From: CAYLZN01 sp964387935
Lineage (GTDB): Bacteria; Acidobacteriota; Vicinamibacteria; Vicinamibacterales; JAFNAJ01
DNA length: 5,244 bases
NCBI GenBank assembly: GCA_964387935.1
Contig: CAYLZN010000370.1
Span: 1-5,244, forward strand
Direction: 5' to 3'
Part shown: in pieces, positions 1 to 5,244 of the stretch
Position numbering within the stretch: position 1 is the stretch's first letter
Layout: each line of letters starts with the position of its first letter
Position numbers and translations under genes: made by a program
Notes under the pieces: generated by a model
What the model was told of the DNA's origin: nothing
What the model saw: the letters and a program-made list of their open reading frames with translations, nothing else
Databases searched by the model: none

Positions 1-2093
1 CGCGTGACGACCGCGGACACGGGGCGAGCCGCCAGCTGCTCATCACCGTCGGCCCCTTGCTGCAGATCACGGGCACGCCGACCGGGCCGGGCAACAATCC
101 GAACGCCGTCAGCCCGGGAGGCGAGGTGAGTCTCGCCACGGGTGGAGGCACCCTGCCGGGGCAGTCGCTCACCTTCCTCTGGTCGGCCACGTGTCCCGGT
201 CTCCCCGGAAGCGGCACGTTCACGTCGCCGAACACGCCCGCGTCCTCCTGGGTCCCGCCTGTCAACACGACGGGCTCACCGCAGACGTGCACGCTGACCC
301 TCACGACGACCGACGGGCAGGGCCAGGTGCAGACAGCCTCGCTGGCGATCAGCGTCCAGAGCGGCCCCGTCGGCGGGTGCACGGTCAGCGCCGCCCCGCT
401 GCGACAGGACGTCGGCGCCGCCGGAAGCGTGATAACGGTGAATGTGACGGCGCAGGACGGTTGTGCCTGGACGGCGACCACCACCGAGCACTGGATCCGC
501 GTCGCGGCCGGCGCGACCGGCACGGGCGGCGGCCTCATCTCCCTGCAGATCGACGCGTCGTCCTCGCCCGCCCCCCGGGTGGGCGTGGTCACGGTGGCCG
601 GCATGAGCGTGGAAGTCGCCCAGGCTGGCATCGGGTACACCTACTACCTCGCCGAGGGCGCGACCGTCGGTGGCTTCTTCGACACGCGTCTGGCGCTCCT
701 CAATGCCGACCCGTCACGCACCGCGTCCGTGACGGTGGAGTTCCAGCTCAAGGACACGAACACGGTACTGACCCACACGGTGGGCGTGGGCGCTCACCAG
801 CGCGCCACCATCGACGTGAGGACCCTCGGCGCCCTCAACCCGGCCCTCTCCCCGCTGTCTTCCGCGGAGTTCTCCACGGTGGTGCGCTCCGACGTGCCGC
901 TCGTGGTCGATCGCACGATGACCTGGGATGCGCGCGGGTACGGCGGCCACTCCGAAACGGCCATCGACGCGCCGGCCTCCACCTGGTACTTCGCCGAGGG
1001 CGCAACCATCGGCAATTTCGAGCTCTACTACCTGATCCAGAACCCGAACCTGGCGCCGCTCGACAACGAGATCGAGGTCACCTACCTGCTGCCGCCACCC
1101 GCGGCGCCGATCGTCCGCACGTACTCGATGGGACCGCAGACGCGGCGCAACATCGCCGTGCACGTGGAACCCGGCCTCGAGAACGCCGAGGTCTCCGCCA
1201 TCATCAGGACGCCCGCCCACAAGCCGGTCATCGTGGAACGCGCGATGTACCTGACGACGGCCGACCTGTTCTACGGCGCCGGGCACGAAAGTGCCGGCAT
1301 CCGCGCACCGCGCACCCAGTGGTTCTTTGCCGAGGGCGCGACCGGGGACTTCTTCGACCTCTTCATCCTGATCGGGAACCCGAACGACGTGCCGGCGCAC
1401 GTCACCGCCACGTTCCTCTTCGACGATGGCACGACCTGCAGCAAGGCGATCGGGAACACGTGGGTCGATGGAGCGGTCGTCGTGGGGGCCAAGAGCCGGC
1501 AGAACGTGTGGGTCGATCTCGAAGCCGTGCCCGGCTGCCCGCGCAGCCTGGCCGAGGCGGCAGTCTCGACCGCCCTCTCGTCGGATCTGCCCATTGTCGC
1601 GGAGCGCACCATGTGGTGGCCGGGGCCGAGCGCGGCCACGTGGGCGGAATCGCACAACTCGCCGGGCGCCACCACTCCCGGGATCGTGTGGGCGATGGCC
1701 GAAGGCGAACAGGGCGGCAGCCGCGGCGTGGACACCTACGTGCTGGTCGCCAACACGTCGCCCTTCGACGGCGCCGCCAGGGTCACCCTCTACTTCGAGG
1801 ACGGCTCGAGCGTGGAGAAAACTGTGGAACTGCTGGCCAACAGCCGGACCACCGTCCCGGTCGGTGCCGGACGGGATCCGGTGCGGCAGCCGCTGAGCAA
1901 GGCGGAACGGGCGGGATTCGGCTTCGGACCGGTGGCCGTGGACCGGCGGTTCGGGGTCGTGGTGGAAAGCCTGCCGGTGGACGGCCAGGCGGGCCCGGCG
2001 GCCCTCGTGGTCGAACGGGCCAGCTATTGGAGCGCACCGGGGGCACCCCAGTGGGCGGCTGGGACCAACGCGCTGGCCACTCGGGTGCGGTGA
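1..2093 (+). CDS. Secreted multidomain protein, Ig-like + BACON-like + AEGAT repeats (5' partial)
   Basis: The frame is open from the left edge (first whole codon at 3) to TGA 2091-2093, about 696 codons in view. The TTG at 57 is not the true start: codons 3-56 encode residues (D-D-R-G-H-G, then L-L-I-T-V) that match the end of an Ig-like repeat, so the start and any signal peptide lie upstream. Domain order is: tail of one Ig-like repeat (3-53), one complete Ig-like repeat (about 54-362), a BACON-like domain (378-629), and four AEGAT-type repeats (642-2090). The protein ends W-A-A-G-T-N-A-L-A-T-R-V-R, which I recognise as the usual end of this repeat module in acidobacterial secreted proteins, so the C-terminus looks intact. 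No LPXTG, PEP-CTERM or transmembrane anchor and no catalytic domain are visible. Export is inferred from the domain types and from the paralogue downstream, which has a signal peptide. A binding or adhesion role is inference; the ligand is unknown. Confidence 0.9.
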   Translation, partial: RDDRGHGASRQLLITVGPLLQITGTPTGPGNNPNAVSPGGEVSLATGGGTLPGQSLTFLWSATCPGLPGSGTFTSPNTPASSWVPPVNTTGSPQTCTLTLTTTDGQGQVQTASLAISVQSGPVGGCTVSAAPLRQDVGAAGSVITVNVTAQDGCAWTATTTEHWIRVAAGATGTGGGLISLQIDASSSPAPRVGVVTVAGMSVEVAQAGIGYTYYLAEGATVGGFFDTRLALLNADPSRTASVTVEFQLKDTNTVLTHTVGVGAHQRATIDVRTLGALNPALSPLSSAEFSTVVRSDVPLVVDRTMTWDARGYGGHSETAIDAPASTWYFAEGATIGNFELYYLIQNPNLAPLDNEIEVTYLLPPPAAPIVRTYSMGPQTRRNIAVHVEPGLENAEVSAIIRTPAHKPVIVERAMYLTTADLFYGAGHESAGIRAPRTQWFFAEGATGDFFDLFILIGNPNDVPAHVTATFLFDDGTTCSKAIGNTWVDGAVVVGAKSRQNVWVDLEAVPGCPRSLAEAAVSTALSSDLPIVAERTMWWPGPSAATWAESHNSPGATTPGIVWAMAEGEQGGSRGVDTYVLVANTSPFDGAARVTLYFEDGSSVEKTVELLANSRTTVPVGAGRDPVRQPLSKAERAGFGFGPVAVDRRFGVVVESLPVDGQAGPAALVVERASYWSAPGAPQWAAGTNALATRVR
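3..362 (+). repeat. Ig-like repeats of the first protein (one tail, one complete)
   Basis: Codons 3-53 are the last strand of one repeat, and about 54-362 is a complete repeat of about 103 residues. It has the same landmarks as the five repeats in the downstream gene: a Gly-Pro/Asn-Pro-type entry, W-S-A-T-C-P-G-L (Cys codon 192), a second Trp before P-P-V-N, N-T-T-G (Asn codon 264), a second Cys at codon 288, and a closing T-D-G-Q-G. The fold is probably an Ig/PKD-like beta-sandwich, and I cannot assign an exact family. More copies probably lie upstream. Confidence 0.78.
378..629 (+). other. BACON-like domain of the first protein
   Basis: This 84-residue segment opens with C-T-V-S-A-A-P, has the central G-C-A-W-T-A followed by a second Trp (H-W-I), a Gly-rich turn (G-T-G-G-G), then P-R-V-G-V-V-T-V-A-G and closes with V-A-Q-A-G. 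This is the signature of the BACON family (Bacteroidetes-associated carbohydrate-binding often N-terminal), which is also common in acidobacterial secreted proteins. Family members have been proposed to bind carbohydrate or mucin. Binding by this copy is untested inference. Confidence 0.8.
642..2090 (+). repeat. Four AEGAT-type repeats, C-terminal module of the first protein
   Basis: Repeats begin near 642 (Y-Y-L-A-E-G-A-T), 984 (W-Y-F-A-E-G-A-T), 1320 (W-F-F-A-E-G-A-T) and 1689 (W-A-M-A-E-G-E). Their lengths are about 114, 112, 123 and 134 residues. Each then shows an F-D-T/F-D-L-type segment with L-x-x-N-P or a variant, a beta strand, an S-R-x-N/T-x-x-V block, and a closing V-V-D/E-R-x-M-x-W-like strand. 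The third repeat is longer and carries a cysteine pair (Cys codons 1437 and 1536) absent from the others, which could form a disulfide. The fourth is the most diverged and ends the protein. I recognise the module from acidobacterial secreted proteins, but no biochemical function is known to me. Confidence 0.8.
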
Positions 2094-2176
2094 AGTCAGA
2101 CACTTCGGCAGCTCGATCAGGTTGCGCGATTGAAGTCGCCGGGAATCTCTCGATCGACCCAAACGAGACCTTGAGT

Positions 2177-2190
2177 CTTCCTCGGGGAAG
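2177..2190 (+). terminator. Weak hairpin after the first gene, possible terminator
   Basis: CTTCC (2177-2181) pairs with GGAAG (2186-2190) around a TCGG loop, 84 bases after the stop codon. Only a short CATTTCC follows, with no real T-tract, so intrinsic termination here is doubtful. It is the only hairpin I found between the first gene and the candidate promoter. Confidence 0.25.
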
Positions 2191-2230
2191 CATTTCCGCT
2201 CCTCGGGCGTCGTTCATCGGGATTTCCGCA

Positions 2231-2246
2231 TGGCACCGCTTCTGCT
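2231..2246 (+). promoter_or_regulatory. Candidate sigma-54 (-24/-12) promoter
   Basis: TGGCAC (2231-2236), five bases, then CTGCT (2242-2246). The sigma-54 core consensus is TGGCAC-N5-TTGCW, so 10 of 11 defined positions match and the obligatory GG and GC dinucleotides (2232-2233 and 2244-2245) have the required 10-base gap. Transcription would start near 2258, leaving a leader of about 105 bases before ATG 2364. If real, the second gene needs an enhancer-binding activator, whose sites would lie upstream in or beyond 2094-2200. I could not test how often such a match occurs by chance in this genome. Confidence 0.45.
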
Positions 2247-2263
2247 CGATTCGATCGTGACCG

Positions 2264-2279
2264 GCAGGCCTTCGCCTGC
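2264..2279 (+). other. Perfect 6-bp hairpin in the intergenic leader
   Basis: GCAGGC (2264-2269) pairs perfectly with GCCTGC (2274-2279) around a CTTC loop. The 7-base direct repeat CGTGACC flanks it (2256-2262 and 2279-2285). No T-run follows, so it is not a typical terminator. It would fall just inside the transcript if the sigma-54-like promoter is used. Confidence 0.35.
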
Positions 2280-2290
2280 GTGACCCGCCG

Positions 2291-2305
2291 CCCTCCCGCG
2301 GAGGG
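2291..2305 (+). other. Second 6-bp hairpin in the intergenic leader
   Basis: CCCTCC (2291-2296) pairs with GGAGGG (2300-2305) around a CGC loop. The 3' arm is purine-rich and resembles a Shine-Dalgarno sequence, but it lies too far from ATG 2364 to serve it. It may be only a consequence of high GC content. Confidence 0.3.
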
Positions 2306-2330
2306 TCCCACCACGGTCGCGCCTTGGCCT

Positions 2331-2340
2331 CCTCGCGAGG
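2331..2340. other. 10-bp perfect palindrome upstream of the second gene
   Basis: CCTCGCGAGG is self-complementary and ends 10 bases before the Shine-Dalgarno sequence of the second gene. It could be a dimeric regulator site or a small RNA structure. Palindromes of this length arise easily in GC-rich DNA, so function is uncertain. Confidence 0.25.
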
Positions 2341-2350
2341 CGACGTTGCT

Positions 2351-2355
2351 GGAGA
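2351..2355 (+). promoter_or_regulatory. Shine-Dalgarno sequence deciding the second gene's start
   Basis: GGAGA at 2351-2355 sits 8 bases before ATG 2364, which is ideal spacing. The in-frame ATG at 2355 overlaps this motif and has no usable ribosome binding site of its own, so 2364 is preferred. The frame stays open back to 2175 (stop TGA 2172-2174), but upstream candidates such as GTG 2280 would place the signal peptide internally. Confidence 0.7.
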
Positions 2356-2363
2356 TGTCCACC

Positions 2364-2423
2364 ATGAAGCGGTTCGCTTGGACGATCCTCGCCCTGCTGG
2401 GCAGCCTCTCCCCCGCCCTGGCG
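2364..2423 (+). other. Sec-type signal peptide of the second protein
   Basis: Residues 1-20 have a basic start (M-K-R), a hydrophobic core (F-A-W-T-I-L-A-L-L-G) and a polar end S-P-A-L-A followed by F-D-G. The A-L-A motif fits signal peptidase I cleavage between residues 20 and 21. No lipobox cysteine is present, so a lipoprotein is unlikely. Confidence 0.85.
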
Positions 2424-5244
2424 TTCGACGGCCCGGGCACGGTGACCTACGACCAGACGGTCAACGGGATCCGCGTGGTGTTGACCACACAGGCGACAGT
2501 GCTTCGATTCGGTCGCACCAACTTCACCATGACCGCCTACGTGCCCATTGTCGCCAGCACGGTGGGCCAGAGCGTGGTGCTGCAGATTCGAAAGCCCGCG
2601 TCCCCGGACGATGTGATCGTGAGCTCGTGCGCGTATGTCCCGACTGCCGGCGACGTGGGGACGACAGCCATCTACACCTGCGATGGCTTCGAGGTCATTC
2701 CCGGCATCCTGGCCGGCCAGACGTCGGTCGAGCTGTTTCCGAACGTGACGAGAAACGCCTCAGTGCCCGAGGACCTGCTCGAACACGACGGCCTGACCAA
2801 CAAGCTCGTCGTGCCCGTCGCACCCGACGACACCTACGAGAACAACGACAGTGAGCTGATCGCCTCGGACCTCGGCACACTCACCACCCCGTTCAGCCGC
2901 ACCGACATGGTGTGGCTCGACATCGACTACTTCAAGTTCGTCGCGCCCGTGGGCTCGGGCTCGGCTGAGATCGCCATTCAGTTCTGGCACCAGGTGACGG
3001 ACCTCGATCTCTACGTGTACGACTCGTCAGGGACCCTGATCGGCGCCAGCGTCAGCTCCGAGAACGATGAAGAACGCGTGATCATCGCCGTGACACCAGG
3101 ACAGACGTATTACGTGGGTGTCGAGGCCTATGACGCCAATCCGGCGTTCTACGACCTCTCGTTGTTCGCGACGGCGCCTCACCTCATCACGATCACGTCC
3201 GGCCCGGGCGGGTCGCCGAACCCGGTCCTCTCCAGCGGGCTCGTGAATCTCTTCCTGGCGGCGACCGACTCGCTCGGCCACACGCTGAGCGTCTTCTGGT
3301 CGGCCAACTGCCCCGCACTGCCCACGGCAGGCTCGTTCAGCAATCGTTACATCTCGAATCCCACGTGGACGGCCCCCATCAACGCGACCGGCGTCCAGAA
3401 AGCGTGCACGATTCGCGTCGACGTGAGCGACAACCTGGGGACGAGCCTGCAGGGCACGTTCACGCAGCGTGTCGATCCTGCGGCCCACGACGTCGTCATC
3501 ACCGCAGGTCCGGGCGGCCAGCCGAATCCCGTCGCCTCGTCGGGCAGCGTCGTGCTCAGTCTCACAGCGTTCGACACCTTCGGCCACCCCTTGACGTACG
3601 ACTGGCAGGCCTCGTGTCCGGGGCTGGGCACAGGCACGTTCGCGCCGAGTGCGAACGAGGCCTCTCCCGTGTGGACGGCGCCCGCCAACACGACGGGAAC
3701 GGCACAGACCTGCACGATCTCCGTGACGACCGACGATGGCCAGGGCGAGACGGCGAACGGCTCGTACCTGCAGATGGTGGAACCTGTCCCTCACGCCGTG
3801 ACGATCGTGACGGGCCCGACCGGGACGCCTGACCCCGTGGCATCTGGCGGACCGGTCGCGCTCACCGTGAGCGCGACAGACAGCCTGGGTCACTCCGTCA
3901 GCTACGCGTGGCAGGCCACGTGTCCCGGGCTGACGGGTTCCGGGGAGTTCAGTCCCGGTGCGACCACTCAGAACCCCACCTGGACCGCCCCGTCCAACAC
4001 GACAGGTTCGCAGGTCACCTGCACCCTGACGGTGACCGCCAGCGACGGCCTCGGCACCTCGACCAGCGGCACCTGGATGCAGCGTGTCAATGCGCTGGCG
4101 CACGTGCTCACGATCACGGCCGGTCCATCCGGCGCACCGAACCCCGTCGCGACCGGCGGTGGTGTCGCACTCAACGTGACGGCGACCGATACGCTGCCAC
4201 ACACGCTCTCCTACAACTGGCAGGCGTCGTGTCCAGGCCTCGGGTCCGCCGGCGTGTTCCTGCCGAATGCCGCCGTTCAGACACCCAACTGGACGGCTCC
4301 GGCAAACCTGACCGGGGTCCAGCAGTTCTGCACGATCAGCGTGACCGTCGATGATGGTCAGGGCACGACGAAGTCGGGCAACTACCAGCAGGCGGTGTCG
4401 TCGGCCTCCAACGTCGTGGCCATCACTGCCGGTCCGAGCGGCACGCCCAATCCGGTCGCGTCAGCAGGCGCGGTCGCGATGTTCGTGAGCGCGAACGACC
4501 TCCTGGGACGGCCGCTCACCCACGAGTGGGCGGCGGTGTGCCCCGGGCTCGGCGCCAACGGCTCGTTCAGCAATCCCGGCGCCGAGAGCCCGACGTGGAC
4601 GGCACCGGCCAACCAGACGGGCAGCCAGAGCACCTGCACCATCACCGTCACCGTGGGAGACGGCCAGGGCTCGACGAAGAGCGCCAGCTTCACCGAGTTC
4701 GTCAACGCGGATACCGTCTGCACCTTCGGCGTGGCCCCGGTCTCTGCGGACCTGTCGAAATCCGGCGGGACGGGGACGGCGGCGGTCACGACCGGAACCG
4801 GCTGTGGCTGGACCGCGATCAGCAACGACGCGTGGCTCGCGCTGACCAGTCCGCCGAGCGGCGTCGGCAGCGGAGCGGTGAACTACTCCGCCGCCGCCAA
4901 CACCTCGCCCGGACCGCGCACGGGAACGCTCACCGTCGCTGGCCAGACCGTGACGGTCCACCAGGCCGGGGCGGGCTACTCGTACTACTTCGCGGAGGGC
5001 GCGACCATCGGCGGGTTCTTCTCCACCCGCCTGGCCTTGCTCAACATCGATGCCGCCGCGACGGCGACCGTGACTCTGGACTTTCAGCTGAAGGACACGA
5101 CCACCGTCCTCACGCACACCCTCACGCTCGGCCCGCGGCAGCGCGCCACGGTTGACGTCAGTGAGCTCGGTATGTTCAATCCGGCGCTCGCCGCGCTGGC
5201 CTCGGCCGAGTTCTCCACCGTCGTCCGCTCCGACCGCCCCCTGG
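2364..5244 (+). CDS. Secreted multidomain protein, PPC + five Ig-like repeats + BACON-like + AEGAT (3' partial)
   Basis: An uninterrupted frame runs from ATG 2364 to the window edge (960 codons, no stop), so the C-terminus is missing. The start is set by GGAGA at 2351-2355 and by the signal peptide it exposes. Layout: signal peptide (residues 1-20), unassigned N-terminal region with two Cys (C89, C106; residues 21-152), PPC domain (about 153-270), five Ig-like repeats (273-783), BACON-like domain (786-869), and the first AEGAT-type repeat from 874, cut at 960. By analogy with the upstream paralogue, about three more AEGAT repeats should follow, giving a protein of roughly 1,300-1,350 residues. 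It probably acts outside the inner membrane: the paired cysteines suit an oxidising compartment. No catalytic motif is visible. A stalked binding or adhesion protein is the best inference. It lies 270 bp after the upstream gene with its own candidate promoter, so independent transcription is plausible. Confidence 0.92.
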   Translation, partial: MKRFAWTILALLGSLSPALAFDGPGTVTYDQTVNGIRVVLTTQATVLRFGRTNFTMTAYVPIVASTVGQSVVLQIRKPASPDDVIVSSCAYVPTAGDVGTTAIYTCDGFEVIPGILAGQTSVELFPNVTRNASVPEDLLEHDGLTNKLVVPVAPDDTYENNDSELIASDLGTLTTPFSRTDMVWLDIDYFKFVAPVGSGSAEIAIQFWHQVTDLDLYVYDSSGTLIGASVSSENDEERVIIAVTPGQTYYVGVEAYDANPAFYDLSLFATAPHLITITSGPGGSPNPVLSSGLVNLFLAATDSLGHTLSVFWSANCPALPTAGSFSNRYISNPTWTAPINATGVQKACTIRVDVSDNLGTSLQGTFTQRVDPAAHDVVITAGPGGQPNPVASSGSVVLSLTAFDTFGHPLTYDWQASCPGLGTGTFAPSANEASPVWTAPANTTGTAQTCTISVTTDDGQGETANGSYLQMVEPVPHAVTIVTGPTGTPDPVASGGPVALTVSATDSLGHSVSYAWQATCPGLTGSGEFSPGATTQNPTWTAPSNTTGSQVTCTLTVTASDGLGTSTSGTWMQRVNALAHVLTITAGPSGAPNPVATGGGVALNVTATDTLPHTLSYNWQASCPGLGSAGVFLPNAAVQTPNWTAPANLTGVQQFCTISVTVDDGQGTTKSGNYQQAVSSASNVVAITAGPSGTPNPVASAGAVAMFVSANDLLGRPLTHEWAAVCPGLGANGSFSNPGAESPTWTAPANQTGSQSTCTITVTVGDGQGSTKSASFTEFVNADTVCTFGVAPVSADLSKSGGTGTAAVTTGTGCGWTAISNDAWLALTSPPSGVGSGAVNYSAAANTSPGPRTGTLTVAGQTVTVHQAGAGYSYYFAEGATIGGFFSTRLALLNIDAAATATVTLDFQLKDTTTVLTHTLTLGPRQRATVDVSELGMFNPALAALASAEFSTVVRSDRPL
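2424..2819 (+). other. N-terminal region of unknown family
   Basis: Residues 21-152 of the mature protein have alternating hydrophobic and polar residues typical of beta strands, with no family I recognise. Two cysteines, C89 (in S-S-C-A-Y) and C106 (in Y-T-C-D-G), could form a disulfide. It has no visible counterpart in the in-window part of the upstream paralogue, though that gene's N-terminus is outside the view. Confidence 0.5.
2820..3170 (+). other. Bacterial pre-peptidase C-terminal (PPC) domain
   Basis: Residues about 153-270 show PPC landmarks in order: D-D-T-Y-E-N-N-D followed by I-A-S-D-L-G, then W-L-D-I-D-Y-F-K-F, then T-D-L-D-L-Y-V-Y-D-S-S-G, then P-G-Q-T-Y-Y-V-G-V, and closing Y-D-L-S-L. 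PPC domains are small beta-sandwiches found on secreted peptidases and other surface proteins. No peptidase domain accompanies it in this window, so here it is probably a structural or binding module. Confidence 0.8.
3180..4709 (+). repeat. Five tandem Ig-like repeats with paired cysteines
   Basis: Repeats begin at 3180, 3486, 3792, 4101 and 4410 (residues 273, 375, 477, 580 and 683), with lengths of 102, 102, 103, 103 and about 100 residues. Shared landmarks are I-T-x-G-P-x-G, P-N/D-P-V, a W-x-A-x-C-P-x-L block, W-T-A-P-x-N-x-T-G, a second Cys exactly 8 residues after that Asn, and a D-G-x-G-type close (D-N-L-G in the first repeat). Cys pairs are 316/348, 418/450, 520/553, 623/656 and 726/758, suggesting one internal disulfide per repeat. 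Copies differ widely at nucleotide level, so the array is old rather than freshly expanded. The fold is likely Ig/PKD-like and the role a rigid spacer; both are inferences. Confidence 0.82.
4719..4970 (+). other. BACON-like domain of the second protein
   Basis: Residues 786-869, 84 residues as in the paralogue. It begins C-T-F-G-V-A-P, has G-C-G-W-T-A and a second Trp (A-W-L), then N-T-S-P-G-P-R-T-G-T-L-T-V-A-G and ends V-H-Q-A-G. It matches the BACON consensus better than the upstream copy does, and is 33/84 identical to it by hand count. Carbohydrate binding is a family-based suggestion only. Confidence 0.84.
4983..5244 (+). repeat. First AEGAT-type repeat of the second protein (partial)
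   Basis: It starts Y-Y-F-A-E-G-A-T at residue 874 and continues G-G-F-F-S-T-R-L-A-L-L-N, F-Q-L-K-D-T, T-V-L-T-H-T and S-A-E-F-S-T-V-V-R-S-D before the window ends. It is 62/87 identical (about 71%) to the first such repeat of the upstream protein, with no gaps. The remaining repeats should lie just beyond 5244. Confidence 0.85.

Noticed and set aside
57..59. TTG as the start of the first gene
   Set aside because: The frame is open to the left edge and the upstream codons encode the end of another Ig-like repeat, so the gene starts outside the window.
714..2162. A 482-codon minus-strand open frame
   Set aside because: It is antisense to the AEGAT repeats, Arg/His-rich, and has no recognisable domain. 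It is explained by codon bias of the true gene.
2112..2256. Recurrent CGAT-containing motifs (near 2112, 2150-2157 and 2246-2256) as activator binding sites for the sigma-54-like promoter
   Set aside because: They are short, irregularly spaced and not arranged as matching inverted repeats, so no operator can be supported.
191..2260. A 689-codon open frame on the plus strand, slightly longer than the visible first gene after its first TTG
   Set aside because: Its product is a low-complexity Arg/Gly/His-rich chain without domains, and it lies in the +2 phase over the recognisable Ig-BACON-AEGAT frame. It is a GC-rich shadow.
2355..2357. ATG at 2355 as the start of the second gene
   Set aside because: It overlaps the Shine-Dalgarno motif. 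ATG 2364, three codons later, has correct spacing and gives a cleaner signal peptide start (M-K-R).
3027..4202. A 391-codon minus-strand open frame with apparent internal repetition
   Set aside because: The repetition merely mirrors the Ig-like repeats on the other strand. Composition is typical of an antisense shadow.
3180..4709. Repeat array as a CRISPR or recent tandem DNA expansion
   Set aside because: The periodicity of about 306-309 bp is at protein level within one coding frame. The nucleotide copies are strongly diverged, and there are no short identical repeats with spacers.
4461..5155. Overlapping open frames on both strands near the right end
   Set aside because: Both overlap the continuous, domain-bearing frame of the second gene and encode Arg/Gly-rich shadows.

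Overview
The window is GC-rich bacterial DNA with strong codon-position bias. It carries two large secreted proteins in tandem on the plus strand, both cut by the window edges. The module set (paired-cysteine Ig-like repeats, a BACON-type domain, and 'Y-F-A-E-G-A-T' repeats ending in 'W-A-A-G-T-N-A') resembles secreted proteins of Acidobacteriota, possibly Vicinamibacteria. That assignment rests on remembered family resemblance, not on any marker gene.

Layout: (1) Positions 1-2093 hold the C-terminal part of the first protein. It has the tail of one Ig-like repeat, one complete Ig-like repeat, a BACON-like domain and four AEGAT-type repeats, and ends at TGA 2091-2093. Its true start lies upstream of the window. 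(2) Positions 2094-2363 are a 270-bp intergenic region. It holds a weak hairpin after the first gene, a good match to a sigma-54 (-24/-12) promoter at 2231-2246, three clustered short hairpins or palindromes, and a Shine-Dalgarno sequence that fixes the next start. (3) Positions 2364-5244 hold the N-terminal 960 codons of the second protein. It has a signal peptide, a cysteine-containing N-terminal region of unknown family, a pre-peptidase C-terminal (PPC) domain, five tandem Ig-like repeats of about 102 residues, a BACON-like domain and the start of the first AEGAT-type repeat. It runs off the window.

The two genes are diverged tandem paralogues sharing the order Ig-BACON-AEGAT. By hand count the first AEGAT repeat is 62/87 identical (about 71%), while the BACON domain is only 33/84 identical (about 39%). 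No catalytic domain is visible in either protein. The best reading is a pair of exported, multi-domain binding or adhesion-type proteins. The Ig-like repeats would act as a disulfide-stapled stalk and the BACON domain as a candidate glycan- or mucin-type binding module, but the ligand is unknown. No RNA gene, mobile element, CRISPR array or defence system is visible. The less ordinary points are the sigma-54-like promoter, the invariant Asn-x-Thr-Gly position in all six complete Ig-like repeats, and the uneven divergence of the shared domains.
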